64,000 bases of DNA from Formicarius rufipectus (GCA_013399695.1 VXAU01000197.1:5085016-5149015), one strand, 5' to 3'. Numbered from the stretch's first letter, positions 24,835 through 37,882 are shown. Made by a program: numbers and translations. The notes: a model not told the origin generated them from the letters alone.

Positions 24835-26324
24835 GTAACACAAGTATTTCCCCAGGAGAAGTAGAGAATTTGTCCTGATTCATTTTGGTGGCTCATCCTT
24901 GGGAGTTTTTGGAGTGTGTGCCTGAGTATGGCTTTGCAGCACATGGCTTCAGCTGCAGCTTCATGGATAGCTTCTCACTGATGGCTGGAGTAATCCCTGG
25001 GTTAAAACCTCAAGGTGGGAATGTAGGGGACCTGGGCTCTCCTGCCTCTGTCACAGCCTGCTCCCCACTCTGGCTGGCAATGGCAGCTTTTTTAGGATCT
25101 ATCTCAGTGTTCCCTATGCTTCTGCTTTTCCCTCTATGGGATAAGGTGTCCACCTGTGGGAAGGTGGAATCTGCATCATGGGGTCCTTCATCCATTGCAA
25201 CACACCTGATTTAAGGAGTGTGAGTTTTCTCAGCCAAACCATTAGATCTGAGTGTTTAAGTGCTTTTGTGGGCTGCATCCTGCTGCTCTAGTGTGCTGAA
25301 GGTGGTGTCAGCAGGAGCAGAGATGATCTGCAGGAGAGATAGGTGCCCACCTTCTTCTCAGCCCACCAGCCATTGCTGTCTCTGGGAGGTCAGTGGTACA
25401 CTTGCCCCTTGTGCAAGCCAAGTCCCAGATGCATTTTCTTCCCAGTACAAGACTTGCTTGATTTCCCCCATGCTTCAACAGGGGATACTTTAGCTGGAGG
25501 AAAAAATTACAAACATTTGGAGATTCAGAGCCAAGCAGTTAAAAAACCCTCAGCGTTTTTTGACAGCTCCTCCCTCTCCCGTGCCTGTGCTGCCCCACAG
25601 CTGCCGAGCAGGGCTGTGCTCTCCCTCCTCACAGGCTGGCCCCAGGAGGAGCCTGGAGGAATCTGTGATTTCCTCTTTCGGCTGAGCAGTTCCTCAAACT
25701 TACAGGAATGATGTCTCCTCCTGAGTCACAGTGCTGGGAGTGGCGAAGGTTCAGGTGGAAAGTCGGGTTTATCTGCTGATCGGGATGATATTCTAAAGTG
25801 CAGGGGTGGCTGCTGCACAAGTCATTTAGCTGAGAACCGTCATCCTGAGGCATCTCCTCCAACTACTCCATCCAAGGGGAAGCTGAAGCTGGAGAGCAGC
25901 CTTGCTGATCGCTCCTGGCTCCTCCAGCAGTCCGTGCCTGCAGCAGCAGCTCTGGAGGCAGGTAGCAGCAGGGAGCTGGGCAGGAGCTGCTGTTTCATTT
26001 AGGGGTTTCCAGTGAAATCGTTATTTCCAGCTTCAGGCCCACTCCAGGGGGCTCCTTGAGGCAGGCCCTCCACCTGCATGCCTAAAGCACACTGACCCAC
26101 CAGCACAGGGCTGGTGCCTGGGGCGCTGTGCTGGCGTGGCAGAGGGTGCTGTGCAGCTCTGCTCCCTCTCCCCATCCCTGAGCCTGCCCGTGTCTCGCAG
26201 GAAGTCTCCTGCCGTGGTGGTTTCTGCCTCGGTCACGATATCAGAGTCTCGTGTGGACAAGGATGCCTGTGCTTCTTGCTGTGACTCACCCTTCTCCTCT
26301 TTCTCCCCCCTCTCCTTTCCACAG

Positions 26325-26438
26325 CAACAGTTGGAGGAAGAAGCAGCCAAACCACCAGAGCCTGAAAAACCCATCTCCCCGCCTCCTATCGAGTCCAAAC
26401 ATCGCAGCCTGGTGCAGATCATCTACGACGAGAACAGG
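26325..26438 (+). CDS. NCOR2: NCOR2 coding exon 3 of window (end of GPS2 coil, PPEPEKP linker, IIYDENR)
   Basis: The exon is 114 nt, or 38 codons, phase 0 at both ends (TCCACAG|CAACAG, ACAGG|GTGAGT). It encodes [10 protein letters not shown], then the Pro-rich [16 protein letters not shown], then [12 protein letters not shown]. It finishes the GPS2-binding helix and adds a short Pro-rich linker and a conserved hydrophobic segment. It corresponds to about human residues 198-235 and differs, as I recall, only at one Val/Ile in the linker. The strong conservation agrees with a structured role in the core HDAC3-TBL1-GPS2 complex. Confidence 0.97.
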
Positions 26439-29400
26439 GTGAGTCTGGAGACTGTCGAAGTGCAAGCGTGTGACTGTGCTGTGTCATCCTGGTCAGGGAT
26501 GGGGAGGTTGGTAAGAGCCAGGAGGGGTATTCTCCTGGGTGTTACCCTTGGGGTGGAGGCCATGGGATGAGGATAGATGGAGCTCTGTCAAGACAGTGAC
26601 CACAGAGGGCTGCTGAGCCTTTGTTGACGAGCACTATTGTCTTCTGAAGAACCTGCCGGGGAGGTTTTCTGTGGTCAGCCATAGATATGAAGTGTTGAGG
26701 AGATGCTTCAGACTCCTCTCGGTTAAACAGTTTGTTTCATCCTCTCTCCCAGGAGTGAACCTGGTCAAAAACTGCCTCAGAGGTTGGGCTTTGACATGGT
26801 GGGGTGGGCTGCAAGGATGGAGGAGGCCATTCCCGGTTCTCCAATACTGGCAGGCCAGCTGTGATCTCCCCTGGCTGCGCCTGAGCCCCCCAGGCTGGAG
26901 CATAAAGGATGTGGATGCAGCCGTGGCTGGATTTGTGGGTATTGGATGCTGTAAATAGCGTTAGCAAAGGTCAGACTGGCATCCCTGGCTCTGGATCTCT
27001 GCCTTGACCGCTCATTTGTCAGCCACTGCCTGTCATAGCAGCCCGAGGAGACACGGATTTTGCTGTGTGCATCGGAGCGATGCTCGGAAATTGGGCCCTT
27101 TGGTAGATAATCAAGCATATTCATTTTCATTTAGGTGTTGGATGAAAAGGATGATTTTGCATAAAAGGAAAACTACCAGTCGCTAATTATTTTGAATTGC
27201 AAGGCCTGCGATTTCACTGGGAGCTGCAGAAATCCAGGTGCCCAACTCCTAAAAAGAAAAAAAAATCGCCTACCCTCCGCTCCCAGGCAGTGCAATTTTC
27301 CTGGTTTTCCTTTTCCCATCTGCTCCTTTCCCTGAGCAGTAGGAAACCCAGCACTATCACAGTCTCTTGGTTTGAGTGGGTGAAGGCTGAGGTCGATGTG
27401 TTTGAAGAAGTAGCAAGGACCAGCTGGTGGCGGCTTTACAGCACTAGGCTTTGGGGGCAGTTGCTTAGTGTTCCTCCAAACCATTCTCACCATCACGTGC
27501 CCTCTCCAGGGGTCTTGGGCTTGGTGGCTTGTGCCTCTTGTGCAAGGGATGAGGTTCAAAGAAAGGAGCTCTCAAACATTTTTACTGCTGTTCCTTTGAG
27601 CCCCATCCTCCTTGGGCACTCTTGTGTAGCTGCACCACATTAGAAGGGGAAGAAATGGGTGATGGTGTTGAAGCAGAAAGGAAGGGTGATCTTCAGCTGT
27701 GACATCCCTAACAGCTTGCATCATATCAGTCTCCATTAGCTGAGGTTACCAGCTCCATTACCAGCTGGCTCAGGGCTGAGTGTCCTGCTTTGTCACCTCC
27801 TGTGTCTGCCCATGCCAGCAGAAAGGTCACACATTCCCTTCCACCTCCCATCACCTTCTCTGTGGCAGACAGGATATGCTCTCAAAGCCTCACCATGGCT
27901 CAGGGCTGCTGCCCTGTCGTGTGGGTGATGGCAGGAAGTGTGGAGAGCAAGTATCGAGTTCTGCATTTCTCCATGGAAGTGCATGGCCATAACACCTGGG
28001 ACACGGTCCCACAAAGTGCTCAGAGCGGGTTGACGTCCCTTTGTCAGTGCTGGGCTGATCCTCAGAGCCAGCCTTGGTACCAGGAGTGTTTCACTGTTAA
28101 CCATTGTGAGAGGTGCACTTGTTCCAGGCGGATGCCCAAGAAACAGGTCGCATCAAACACGAGATTTCTGTGTAGTTTCACATCTGGCTCCGTGCTCATG
28201 TCTGCATGTTCCCTGGGATGGGTGAATGATGATTCTTCCCTGTTCTTGTAAAGTCCCCTTGCGTGTGGCGTGTTACAAGCTCAGTTGTGGGTAGAAGACT
28301 CAAACCAAACAACCTTCCCTTTGGTTTGATAGAAACCAAAGCAGGCTGCAGGGAGGTTCCTCCTTTGGAGAAGACAAGATCTATCCATGGGCAGTTGCTG
28401 GCCCATTGTGATGGCTGAGTCCAGCTGATGGAAGGACCCTTGTCAAGTACCATAACAGGGACATGCTGAGGGTAAGGATGTGCTGACCATTACCTCCATT
28501 GTGGCTCAGTAACGAAGGTGGGATACAGGATGCCACTGTCCTTCTCAAAAACAGCCCTGGCCTCAGCTTTCAGCCTCTCATGTATTGGACACCTTTGGAA
28601 TACAGTTTGGTGATGACTGCTCTTCCCTTGGGGCCAGGAGGAGGAAAACTGGAAGAGGAAAGGACTTGGGAGCGGCACTGCCTGAGATCATGAGTGGCAA
28701 ATAGTGGCTGGTGGTTAGATATTGGGTTGCTTTGGGTGGATTTGGTGGCAGTAGGACCTCCAGGTGTATCCAGCTGTCTGTCAGACATGGGAGAGCCCCA
28801 GGCACTCTTGTGCTCACCCGTGGTTTTGCTGCAGCTTAACACTTAATTGCAAGGTGAGTTGGTAGCAGCAAAGGGCCATGAGCCAGATAGAGACAGATTG
28901 ATCTAGAGTGGGGAAGGTCGCTGAGCCAAATTTTAAGCCTTTCTGCCTCTTCTGTGCTGTGCAAAAACAGTGAGGTTGATGCCTCAAGCTCTGCTTGCAG
29001 GAACAGCGTTGGTAGCAGCTGAGCCAGGGCCCCAGCCCGCGCTCACAGGGAGGGAAAGCCGGATTTACTCGCATCTCTCAGCTTGCGGCTTGAGGGAGGC
29101 AGCGCACGGTAAGAAATGCAAATAAAAAGAGGATATTCAGGCCTCAGGAGGAGGCGAGAGAGCAGAGCAACCCCAGAAGAGCTGGCAAAGCCTGAAATGA
29201 TCTTTTAAAGCGCAGTGTTGTGGAAGGGGCAGGAAGCCAGCCCTTGTGTCAATCCCAGAGCAGGTGGGAGCCGGCAGCTTCGTGGAGGGGCTTCTGCCTG
29301 GCTCCGGCTTGATTTTTCATGAACCACGGGTCTGTGCTCCCCGAGCACGCGGGCGCTGCCGTGCCCGTTCCCACCGCTCCTGCCAGGCTGGGCCGGAGCC

Positions 29401-31009
29401 GCACACTGCGTGCAGTTGTACCCTGAACAAAGGAGAGACCAAAAACGGGCCATGGGAGAGGAGGGGTTACATGAGGACAGAGCGACTAGAAACGCCGGAA
29501 AATCAAGTTAGCCAGCCATTCTGTGACCTACTTTCCTTTTGGCGATAGCTGTGGCTTTGCAGGCGTGAATGGTTTCTAATTTTAGCTTATGGTTCGTCAG
29601 GGAAGCCTATATATTTTTCTCACCACTGGGCTGCCTATGGATGAGGGGTTGGGATGCAGGTTGGCACTGGACCGTATCCGATTTTCTCAAAATTCAGGTT
29701 TGCTGATGCTAAATGCCCATCATGCTGCTGTTCCCTCTTGTGACCTACTTAACGTGTATGATTTGAAAATTCCTCGGTGTCGGGGAGGATAATTATGGAA
29801 AACATGACCTGTAATCCCCTCTTGTCACACTCTGCTGGACAAGTAATTGATTTCCAGAAAAAAAAGGTGACTGAACAGATTCTGCTAGGAAAGAGTGGGG
29901 AGAAGCTGCTCTTCACTGCGGTCAGATCCTGAACTGTGAGGCCATGGTTGCATTTGGGAATGTTTCAGGGGACTTGGATTATAGGGACAGTTGATATTCA
30001 AGATCCAGGTGCCTCCTGCCCTGGGTATGTGCTGACTGGAGCCACTTCATCTTGTCTCCAAAGCTGAGCTGTGAAGTTGCACCCAAAAAAAATGTACCTT
30101 TTGGGAAATCTTTTTAGTGTAACGTGGAAAACCACACACACCCAAGTCAAAATTTCAACTGTGAGCGCAAACCATACCATTTCTGAAAGGATGTGTGAGA
30201 ATGGGAATTAGCATTTTTGGTATTGTCCGTAGGCTAAACTAAGAACAAACAGTGGGCAGCATTGTCAGAAGCATCTGAGTCCTATTTTCAAAAGTTCACT
30301 TAGTCCTTGAAGAGGCAGAACAATGTTTGAGAACAGTGATAGTGGCTAAGATCTCCAAGGGCCTTTGGAAGGTGCCATGGGGAGCTCGGGGGACCATTTT
30401 GGGTGCTCGAGTGTTTGCCAGCCCGCATCACCCCTTTCCAGGGTCCAGGTGCTGGCAGAGTGGCACAGAACTACCTGTGCATCTCCTGAATTAATCCCTG
30501 TGAGCGGTTTTAGTGTATCCCCTGCTGAGGAAAGCTGATTCCTGCCAGGTCTGGCACCTCAAAGGTGGTAGCTGTGTGGCACAGCCTCCTTGAAGGCTTT
30601 AATTTGCACCTCTGGGATGTGTTATTGTACCAACAGAATTTAGCTTTCTTCCACATCAAATCCCCATATCCAGGGCAGATCATCTGTGTGTATTTTTAGC
30701 TGTGGCTTTATTCCGCTGGGCCATCCTCGGGATTCCTTGCATCCTCCTTCCCTTGAAATCGATTGAACATACCTGGGCTTGAAGATGTTTTTGTGCTTTA
30801 AGTGGAAATTTCCAAGTCCCTTGTTAAGAACAGGGAGGAGAGCAGTGTTTCTGTTGCTCCAAATTGTGCTTTCTGCCTTTCCAGGGACATGGGAGTGGCT
30901 GAGTTCTCCTTGTCAGTGTGTCCTGGAGGAAGATGCTACAGAGCAGCTCACCTTGGCTTGTCTGGGTGAATTCTCCTCCAAGTCCCCTGTGTGCCCACAG
31001 TCCCCATCA

Positions 31010-31036
31010 GCTAACACACAGTGTGCTAACACACAG
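31010..31036. repeat. Short tandem duplication, 15-bp period
   Basis: GCTAACACACAG occurs at 31010-31021 and again at 31025-31036, separated by TGT. It is a minor local duplication with no evident function. Confidence 0.7.
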
Positions 31037-31559
31037 AGGTGCCCGTGCTGTCTCTCTGACTGCTGTGAAGGTGCCCATCTCCAGGCTCTGTGAGCCAGCC
31101 CAGACTCAAGTGGTTGGAGGCTCCCTGCAGGCCTGCCCTGCATCAGAGCCAGCAGGACTCCTGCCCAGAGACCAGCAGATACAGAGCAGCTCCCGTGCTT
31201 GTGTCAGGCCTGGCCCTGCAAACAGGCACTTGTCAACTTTCCTCTAAAACATTGTGCTTATTTATCAGAGAGGGAGAGGTCGTGTCAGGACATGGCGTGA
31301 CTTGGCCCTCCCCTGCCATGCCAGGGAGGGGATGCCACGTGCTGTGACCCACCACAGCGTGGAGAGGGCAGGGATGAGTCCCCCACATCACCCCTGCGGG
31401 TGCCAAACACTTGTGGCCACACGAGCCCACCCTGCTCCACTGTCAGCGCTCCCTGCTCTGCTGTCAGCCTTCTGAAAAACTGGGCTTGATGCAGTGCAGG
31501 CAGTGGAAGCAGCAGCAGCAGCGTCTGTCTTGCTCTTGAGATTGAGCTGGTGGAAATCA

Positions 31560-32370
31560 ATAAGATTAAATTTTAATTCATTTTCTGTCTTGATGTGTGT
31601 TCCTTCAAAAGGGCACAGCGATCTATCTATAAATTCAGCATTATGCTGTAAAATTGGAATTCAAAGGATTGTTTGGAACTTCTTCCGCCCCCTGCTGCTG
31701 TTGTGTCTGTGCGGAGCATGTTCCCAGCTATCCGTTTACCCTCCTCAAATACCTTCATAAAGGATTAATGCCCCATCCATAAATAAGAGAATAAATAAAT
31801 GAAGTCTTTTTGCTTTGCAAAGTATAATCTCACTGTTAACTAATCACAGACACTGAGTGTGACTCAGATCCTACAGGGATTTTATGTCTGTAGGACTCTG
31901 ATTTTCTATGAACTCCTGATTTACATGAAAAAGGGAAGAATCGGGCCTGCCTCATCAGCACAGAGCTGGTGCAGTAAATAAAATTTTATCAGTGAAAGTG
32001 CTTTAGAGCATTAAATCTGCAGAGTGTTTTTTCAAATTCTAGTTTATGTGGTAGTTGGGATGGGAGCATTTAATATTTGGCTGGTGAAAGGGCCTTTTTC
32101 ATATTGTTTTTGTTTCTAATAACTTTTATTCTGCCTCATCAGGGCTCAGTGATGCAAAATGAGCTTCCGAATAGTCTGGAGGAAAACTGGAAAGGCCAGC
32201 ATTCAGATGCTATTGACACATCTGCATGTTAGCAAGATTTCCAAAGCGATAAAATTTAAACAAATAGCCTGGAGTCATTGAGAATCCTTTTGATTTTTAT
32301 TGGATTTTAAGAAAACTCATTTTTTAAGGGTCCTGATGTTTATTTTTGATGTCTTCTTCAGGATCCGAAG
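31560..32370. promoter_or_regulatory. AT-rich candidate conserved non-coding element
   Basis: About 800 bp of AT-rich, non-repetitive DNA lies within GC-rich intron. It contains homeodomain-like TAAT cores and runs such as AAATAAATGAAG and TTAACTAATCAC, and its ORFs are short. This texture is typical of deeply conserved enhancers in vertebrate introns. Without an alignment it remains a candidate only. Confidence 0.3.
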
Positions 32371-35269
32371 TAGGTGCAATACCCCAGTAGGTGCATTGAC
32401 TTAAAAGCTTTGTCTATGACTAACCCAGACCAGACAAGGCTGTGTCCTGCATTTTCAGGTCCTGGAAGTCAAGATGAGAATTGCAGAGATCCCAAATCTG
32501 GGAGAAAGGCAGACCTTGCAACACAGCTCTGGCTCCTTGTCTTGGGTGACTGGACCTTTCCCATCACTGCTGCAGTGCCAAGCCTTGGACTTCTGCAGGT
32601 TTTGTGTGCAGTGCCAGCTCTATCAGCAATTCTGCAATGGTGAAATGTTCAGCTGCCTTGCACAATGACAAAGCCTTGCTGGCACCTCCCTTTAACCCAG
32701 ATGTGCCTTTGAATGGCACCGTGACCTTGCAGACGACAGCGGGATGAGAGGGCTGTGGTGTGAGCGGAAACCCAGCCATGTCTGAGGGTTCCCCCACTGG
32801 CCATGGATGGGGGTACAAGCAAGGCAAGGACCAAAACTGTCTGGCACTGATTAGCCAAAGCCAGAGACTGGAGAGTAACTGAAATGAGTTGGCTTATCCG
32901 GCTCTGTGCAGGGTAAGGTGAGGACTGGTGTGAACACATGACTCCAACGTAATCCATTTCCTCTATTTCTTTATTATTTGTGATGAGTCATTTGTCACCC
33001 CCCAGGGCATCATCTGCTCTCCCCAGCCTTGGGGACAGGGCTCTGTCCCTGCTGGTGTGCTGGGGAGATGGCTCCAGCTGAGCACAGGGAGGTGGGAGTG
33101 CATGCAGAGCACCTGTGTCCTATGGGTACCCCTGGAGAGCATCAGCCCCTGGGCCAGGTGAGAGGGGCCAGGCACATGCCAGTGAGGCTGACCAACGTCC
33201 CCTGATGCTCAGGAACATTTGGGTTCAAGGAGAAGGGAGGGCAATCATCCTTGGGCTCCTGCAGTTGTGTTGGGAGCACTGTGGTGGCCATGTCTGTCAG
33301 CTGTGGGAGCTGGGGAGAGAAGAGTACTGGCTTCCCTTCCACAGTGCTGGGGGCTCATCCCACCTGCTTTTTGGGAGGGCAGCAAATTGCTGGAGTGGTT
33401 TGGCTCTCACAGAGGAGATGCTGAGGTTTAAAGGGGGAAAATTAGTACCTGTGGTCATAGGAATGAAAAACTTGCCCTATGCAATGGGCACTGCCAGGTC
33501 ATGATTTGGTCCCAGCAGATCTTGGCACAGAGCTGGGGCCTTTGACCCTCCCCTTGCTGCTTTCTGCTGCCTGTAGAGAGTTGTCTCACTTGGGGGTTTC
33601 CGTGATTTCTGCTGACCTCAGCCACACTTCTGGATTTTGTGTTCAACAAAATCCCACTGCAGCCTGCCTCTTTGCCATGCTGCACCCACGGCCCTGCCTG
33701 TTCCTGGGGCATTTTGCTGCCAGGACAGAACTTCTCCCAGCACTGCCCTGTGCGTGGTCTCCTGCCTCTGGAAGGGCTTTGCATATCTCCATGTGGGACA
33801 TGTCTGGTCCCAAATAGAAACCCTTCCATTCCCCAGTGCTGCTGCCTACGGGCTGCTATAAATAACCCTGGGAGCACAGTTCAGCTGCAGCAGCTTTGTG
33901 CTGCATGGAGCCACGGCTGGAGTCGGTCCAAGAAAGTGCCGCCTCCTAATTTCAGATCCGCTTTCTCAAAATAACTCCTGTGTTTCCTTCTCTTCCATTT
34001 TTAAACTTTTGCTTTAAGAGGAGCCCACGCAAAATCCCAGACTCTCCCTCTTCTGGTTTCAGATGCTCCACTGCCTCGCGGGGTCCTCTCGTCATCCCCA
34101 CGGGAGCTCACATGGCCGGGAAGTTACTCCTCTGCCTGCTTTCCCCTCCCAAGCCTATTTTAAGCTTCTTCAAAGGAAAAACAAGGAGCTGGAGTTTGCT
34201 TTGGAAGCCAACCGGTTTTAGGCGAGAATGGAGGTTTCTGTAGTCTGTAGGGAGGATTTTGTTGTTGGCAAAGATCACTTTAGCTTCAGGCCTGTTGGAG
34301 GAGCATGAACGTGGTACCTGTGCCTGTGTCTCTGCCTGTGCCCCTGCATGGAATGAGGGAGGTTCTGTAGGGGCAGATGCTGCTACCTGCCATGTCCTTG
34401 GGTTCCATTCTGAATCTCTGGGTCCTACAGTGTTTGTGGTTCAGACATGCTTCTTGTGGCACTTAATCCCTCCAAAAATGTACGTGGAGGTCTAGTATGG
34501 GACAGGCTTCTCCTCTTCACCTGAGTCATGCTGAAATGTGCTCCAGAGGAGGTGGCCCTGCCCTCTAAAGTGCCAGTGGTCTGCCCATGCTGGTGCCAAA
34601 CTCAGAGCTTCTGTACCAGAGAAAAGCCACTCTGATGGAAATGGGAGCAAACTTGATCCTCAGAGCTGTGGTTCCTCCATGAAAGCCACTGCTCCAGTGC
34701 TGGAGCAATATTTCAGGACTCTACCAAATCAAGCAAAGCGGTCTTTGCCTGCTGGCTGTGGGACTGCAGAGGGACTGTGCAACTGGTGGGGATCTTCGTG
34801 TGTCTCACCAGAGGTAATGGCTCAGGTTTGCTTCCCGATACATTTCTTTCTGTTGAGTAACAGGAATGCAGTTGTGGGTGGGGTCATGCAGCAGACGTAG
34901 GATGGACCCTCTGGTTTCCTTCTGCAGGGTCCATCACTAAACATACTCCTAATGAAATCAGTATTGGAACCAAGTCCTAAGTGGTTGTGCCTTTGGAAAG
35001 GAAAGAATTTAGCAGTACTGTTGGTGGTCTTTAGCAAAGGTCCTGCTGCTGTGGGGACATCTGATGGGAGCTGCTTTTACACCTGAACAGGTTAAGGTTT
35101 ACCTGAATTCTCCAGTCAGGCTTCTAGCTCACTGGCTCCTTAGGCGGGAGCACATTTCCCTGTGTCTGTCTGTCCTTACAGATGAGCCCCAGCATGGTGG
35201 GAACCTTCTGCTGGGTGTTTTATGTCCTTCCCAGTTCTGCCAGCAGCTCTCACCTCGCTCTGCGGGGCC

Positions 35270-35830
35270 TTTCAGACAGCTCGTTACAGTTCTGCTATGA
35301 TCTGATAAATGCAGCAAGGAGCATCAGCAATTACAGTGGGTGTCAAGTGTTAATTGGGCAGCTTTCAAGATAGAGGCATTTCTTTGTGTACGTACAAAGA
35401 TATGACGTGCTCGGAATAGCTTCCCCTCCTGATCTTTCGTTCTGGAGACATGTATATTGCAGTCGGTTAATGCAAGACAAATTATGCCATTCTTCTTGAT
35501 TCGCCACATGTTCTGCCTATGGTGATTTGCCTCTGGCTTGTCTCATTAAGTTGTCTAAACATGGCAAATGCAGCAGCTGAACACACTCAGCTTTTTCTCA
35601 AAGTTAATCACATTGTACACACAGGCCTGCAGCATCCCTGGTCCCTCGCTGTGCCATCCGCCTCTACCAGGGCATCATCCACCAGCACTGGTGCCCAGGA
35701 GAACCGGCCCGTGGTGGCACTACCTGCCTCGAGTGGGCTGCAGTCTTCTACCCATAATTATGCTAACTGCCAGTAATTGGTTTGCTGCTTTTTGTCACAG
35801 GTGTACATCAAAACAATGTGGGTAAGCTGA
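35270..35830. promoter_or_regulatory. Candidate conserved non-coding block with paired SOX/LEF-like sites
   Basis: The block is AT-leaning and non-repetitive. Within it CTTTGT (35382-35387) and ACAAAG (35394-35399) form an inverted pair around a 6-bp spacer, GTACGT; both halves match the SOX HMG-box core. No exon is seen. A regulatory role is inference. Confidence 0.3.
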
Positions 35831-37299
35831 CGCTTCCTACTCTCCAGTAACCAATAATGGGCAGAGGAAACTGTCCAAATCACCCTTTTCACAGCAGGTG
35901 TACATTGTTTTTAGCGGTTTTAAGGACCTCCCTGAAAATCTTACCCCCGATTTTAATTCTGTAAGACTTCTGAATGCCACAGTCTCCAAGGTCAGCAGAT
36001 TTAATATCTTGCGGAGACCAAAATATTAAGCTCTGGCTTGGAGAGAGCCCTTCTGGTGTGATGAATTTTTCCAAGGGGCAGGTTCCTGAGTGGACTTGGC
36101 TCATTCCTGTTAACCAAGTCAGGTGGACAGTGGGGAAAACTTCATTGAGTGATTGTGAAACCTGTGAACCCCAAGGTGTGCTGTGGGGAGTGCTGCAGAT
36201 GACCAGGCAAGGATGCCTGAGCAGCAGGGCTGCTGCCTGGCTCATGCACAGGTGTGGGGATGGTGCCAGAGTGGGCTCACTGTGTGGTTATGTCTCTCTT
36301 AGCGTCCTTCAAGTTGCTTCTAAATCGCAAAGAAGCTTTGTGTCATCCTGGGCATACAGTAAATAGAGGAACTGGAAGCATCTCCTGGTCACCTTGCTGT
36401 GGTCAGGCACCTGGTGCAGGCTTTGCAGCTGGTCTGGGGCTGGTTTTGGCCAGGGCCATTCGACTGGGTCTGTTTTCCAGGGCCCTGAGCCCAACCAGGG
36501 GCAGAATGACTCACACAGTTGCTTGGGGCCGACTCTGCTAAAGTGCATGGTGGCAGATCAGGCTGTGTGTGGGTGTGCAAAGCCCTGACGTGGTGCTTAC
36601 ACACCCACAGCTGCATCAGTGCTTCTGAGGACCCGACACCGGCAGGGGGATAGGCAAAGCTTTTGGGGAACCCACCACGGGGGTGGGTGTGGGGGCAAGC
36701 AGCAGGGCTGTGTGCCAGCCTTTGGTGAGACATCCCTGTGCTGGGGCCCTGGGAAACTCATTGTACCCTGAGCCAGTGTGAAGGTGAGAGGTCCCTGCTG
36801 CTGCAGGGTGCTGTGAGCGGGATCCCCAGAGCTGAAATCTCTTCCCTGCCGTGGGGAATCCTCACCTAGGGTTTGCCAAGCCACACTGGCTCTGCAGGAG
36901 CCCAGAATCCAGCCTTCCCCTGCTCCCCAGCCCTGGGACTCAGCTTCCTATTTTAGTCTGGGTTTTCTCTCTCTCCTATCCCAAAAGACCTAAAGCTACC
37001 TATTTTTTCCAAACTCCTGAAAATCCACCTCCTTGTCCCCCTCACTGTTGGGTATTTGACTTCAGCAGCTCAGCCTGTGGCGTCGGCAGCGTGCAGCAGT
37101 CTGGATTTATTGGACTGTCAGCAGCCCCCTCTGAACAGCCCGGCTTTGCGAGGAAGTGCTGTTTACTGAAAATGTCATCTTTTATTTAGACTCTTGCTGC
37201 AGCCAACCCATGTCTCTTTTTTTTCAGGCCTGTTTAATTAGTAACCACCGCACAGCCCCTGACACGTGTTCCTGGGTGGTTTTTTTGCCCTTAATAAGC

Positions 37300-37690
37300 A
37301 CTAGGTAGCTTGGCCGGGGGCGGAAGGGGGACGGAGAAGGGCTCCTCTGCAGCGGGGAGGGGAGGGAAGCGAGAGCATGACGAGGAGCCAAGGGCAGCTC
37401 AAATCTAACGATCACATGCTCGTGAAGCGATGAATCCTAGAAAGGGCATCTCTGCGTGCGTGCCGGCTTGCCCGCCCTCCTCCTCCTCCTCCTCCTCCTC
37501 GCAGGGCGGCCGTGTGGAGGTAATGGGTGTGATCCCCCACCTGGCACCCACAGGGGTCGGGGCTTCGGGTCGTTCCCGAGCACAGCTCGGGGTGCATTGA
37601 AGTCGTGACAACTCCAGTGCCGGAGCCTTTCTCCCGCGGGGTTTTCCTGCGGGTCCAGGGGCTGAGCTGGACCTTTCCACCCGCTTTCCG
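37300..37690. promoter_or_regulatory. CpG-rich patch upstream of exon 4
   Basis: CpG is frequent (for example GGGGGCGG, GTGCGTGCCGG, TCGGGTCGTTCCCGAG) and ends about 135 nt before the exon 4 acceptor. It includes the CCT microsatellite. It may be an internal promoter or enhancer, or simply GC-biased intron. Confidence 0.3.
37476..37500. repeat. (CCT)n microsatellite, about 8 units
   Basis: An uninterrupted CCT trinucleotide repeat. Read on the minus strand it gives a run of Glu or Arg codons, which helps create long but probably spurious antisense open frames here. Confidence 0.85.
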
Positions 37691-37825
37691 GCAGGGATGG
37701 GATTTGTGACGGCTCTGTGGATGTCTTGGAAGTGGCTTTAGCAGAAGGGGCGGCTGGAGCAGAGAGCTGCAACTTGTAATGGCACAAATAACTTTTCTTC
37801 TCCCTCTCCTCTTTCCCCCCTGCAG

Positions 37826-37882
37826 AAGAAGGCGGAGGCTGCCCACCGGATCCTGGAAGGACTGGGTCCCCAGGTGGAGCTG
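37826..37882 (+). CDS. NCOR2: NCOR2 coding exon 4 of window (small 57-nt exon)
   Basis: The exon has 19 codons, KKAEAAHRILEGLGPQVEL, and phase 0 at both ends (CCTGCAG|AAGAAG, GCTG|GTGAGT). It is equivalent to human residues about 236-254 and appears identical to human from memory. A basic helix is followed by the LEGLGP turn. Its length is a multiple of three with matching phases, so it is structurally skippable as a cassette. There is no sign here that skipping occurs. The upstream polypyrimidine tract is strong. Confidence 0.97.

Larger units (their letters stand above)
21287..26324 (+). other. NCOR2: NCOR2 intron (5.0 kb, phase 0) splitting the GPS2 coiled coil
   Basis: It runs from GTAAGA at 21287 to TCCACAG at 26318-26324 and lies inside the coiled-coil coding region, between KKKQ and QQLEEE. 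It holds pyrimidine-rich runs (22990-23020), a 20-nt poly-A (23386-23405), a G-rich 19-bp tandem duplication (24260-24297) and the N gap in poly-T (24816-24834). No other gene is seen. Confidence 0.85.
26439..37825 (+). other. NCOR2: NCOR2 intron (11.4 kb, phase 0)
   Basis: It runs from GTGAGT at 26439 to CCCTGCAG at 37818-37825. It contains CpG-richer sequence at about 29030-29450 and 37300-37690, AT-rich candidate conserved non-coding blocks at 29480-29840, 31560-32370 and 35270-35830, a short tandem duplication at 31010-31036, and a (CCT) microsatellite at 37476-37500. No further exon or independent gene could be supported on either strand. Confidence 0.85.
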
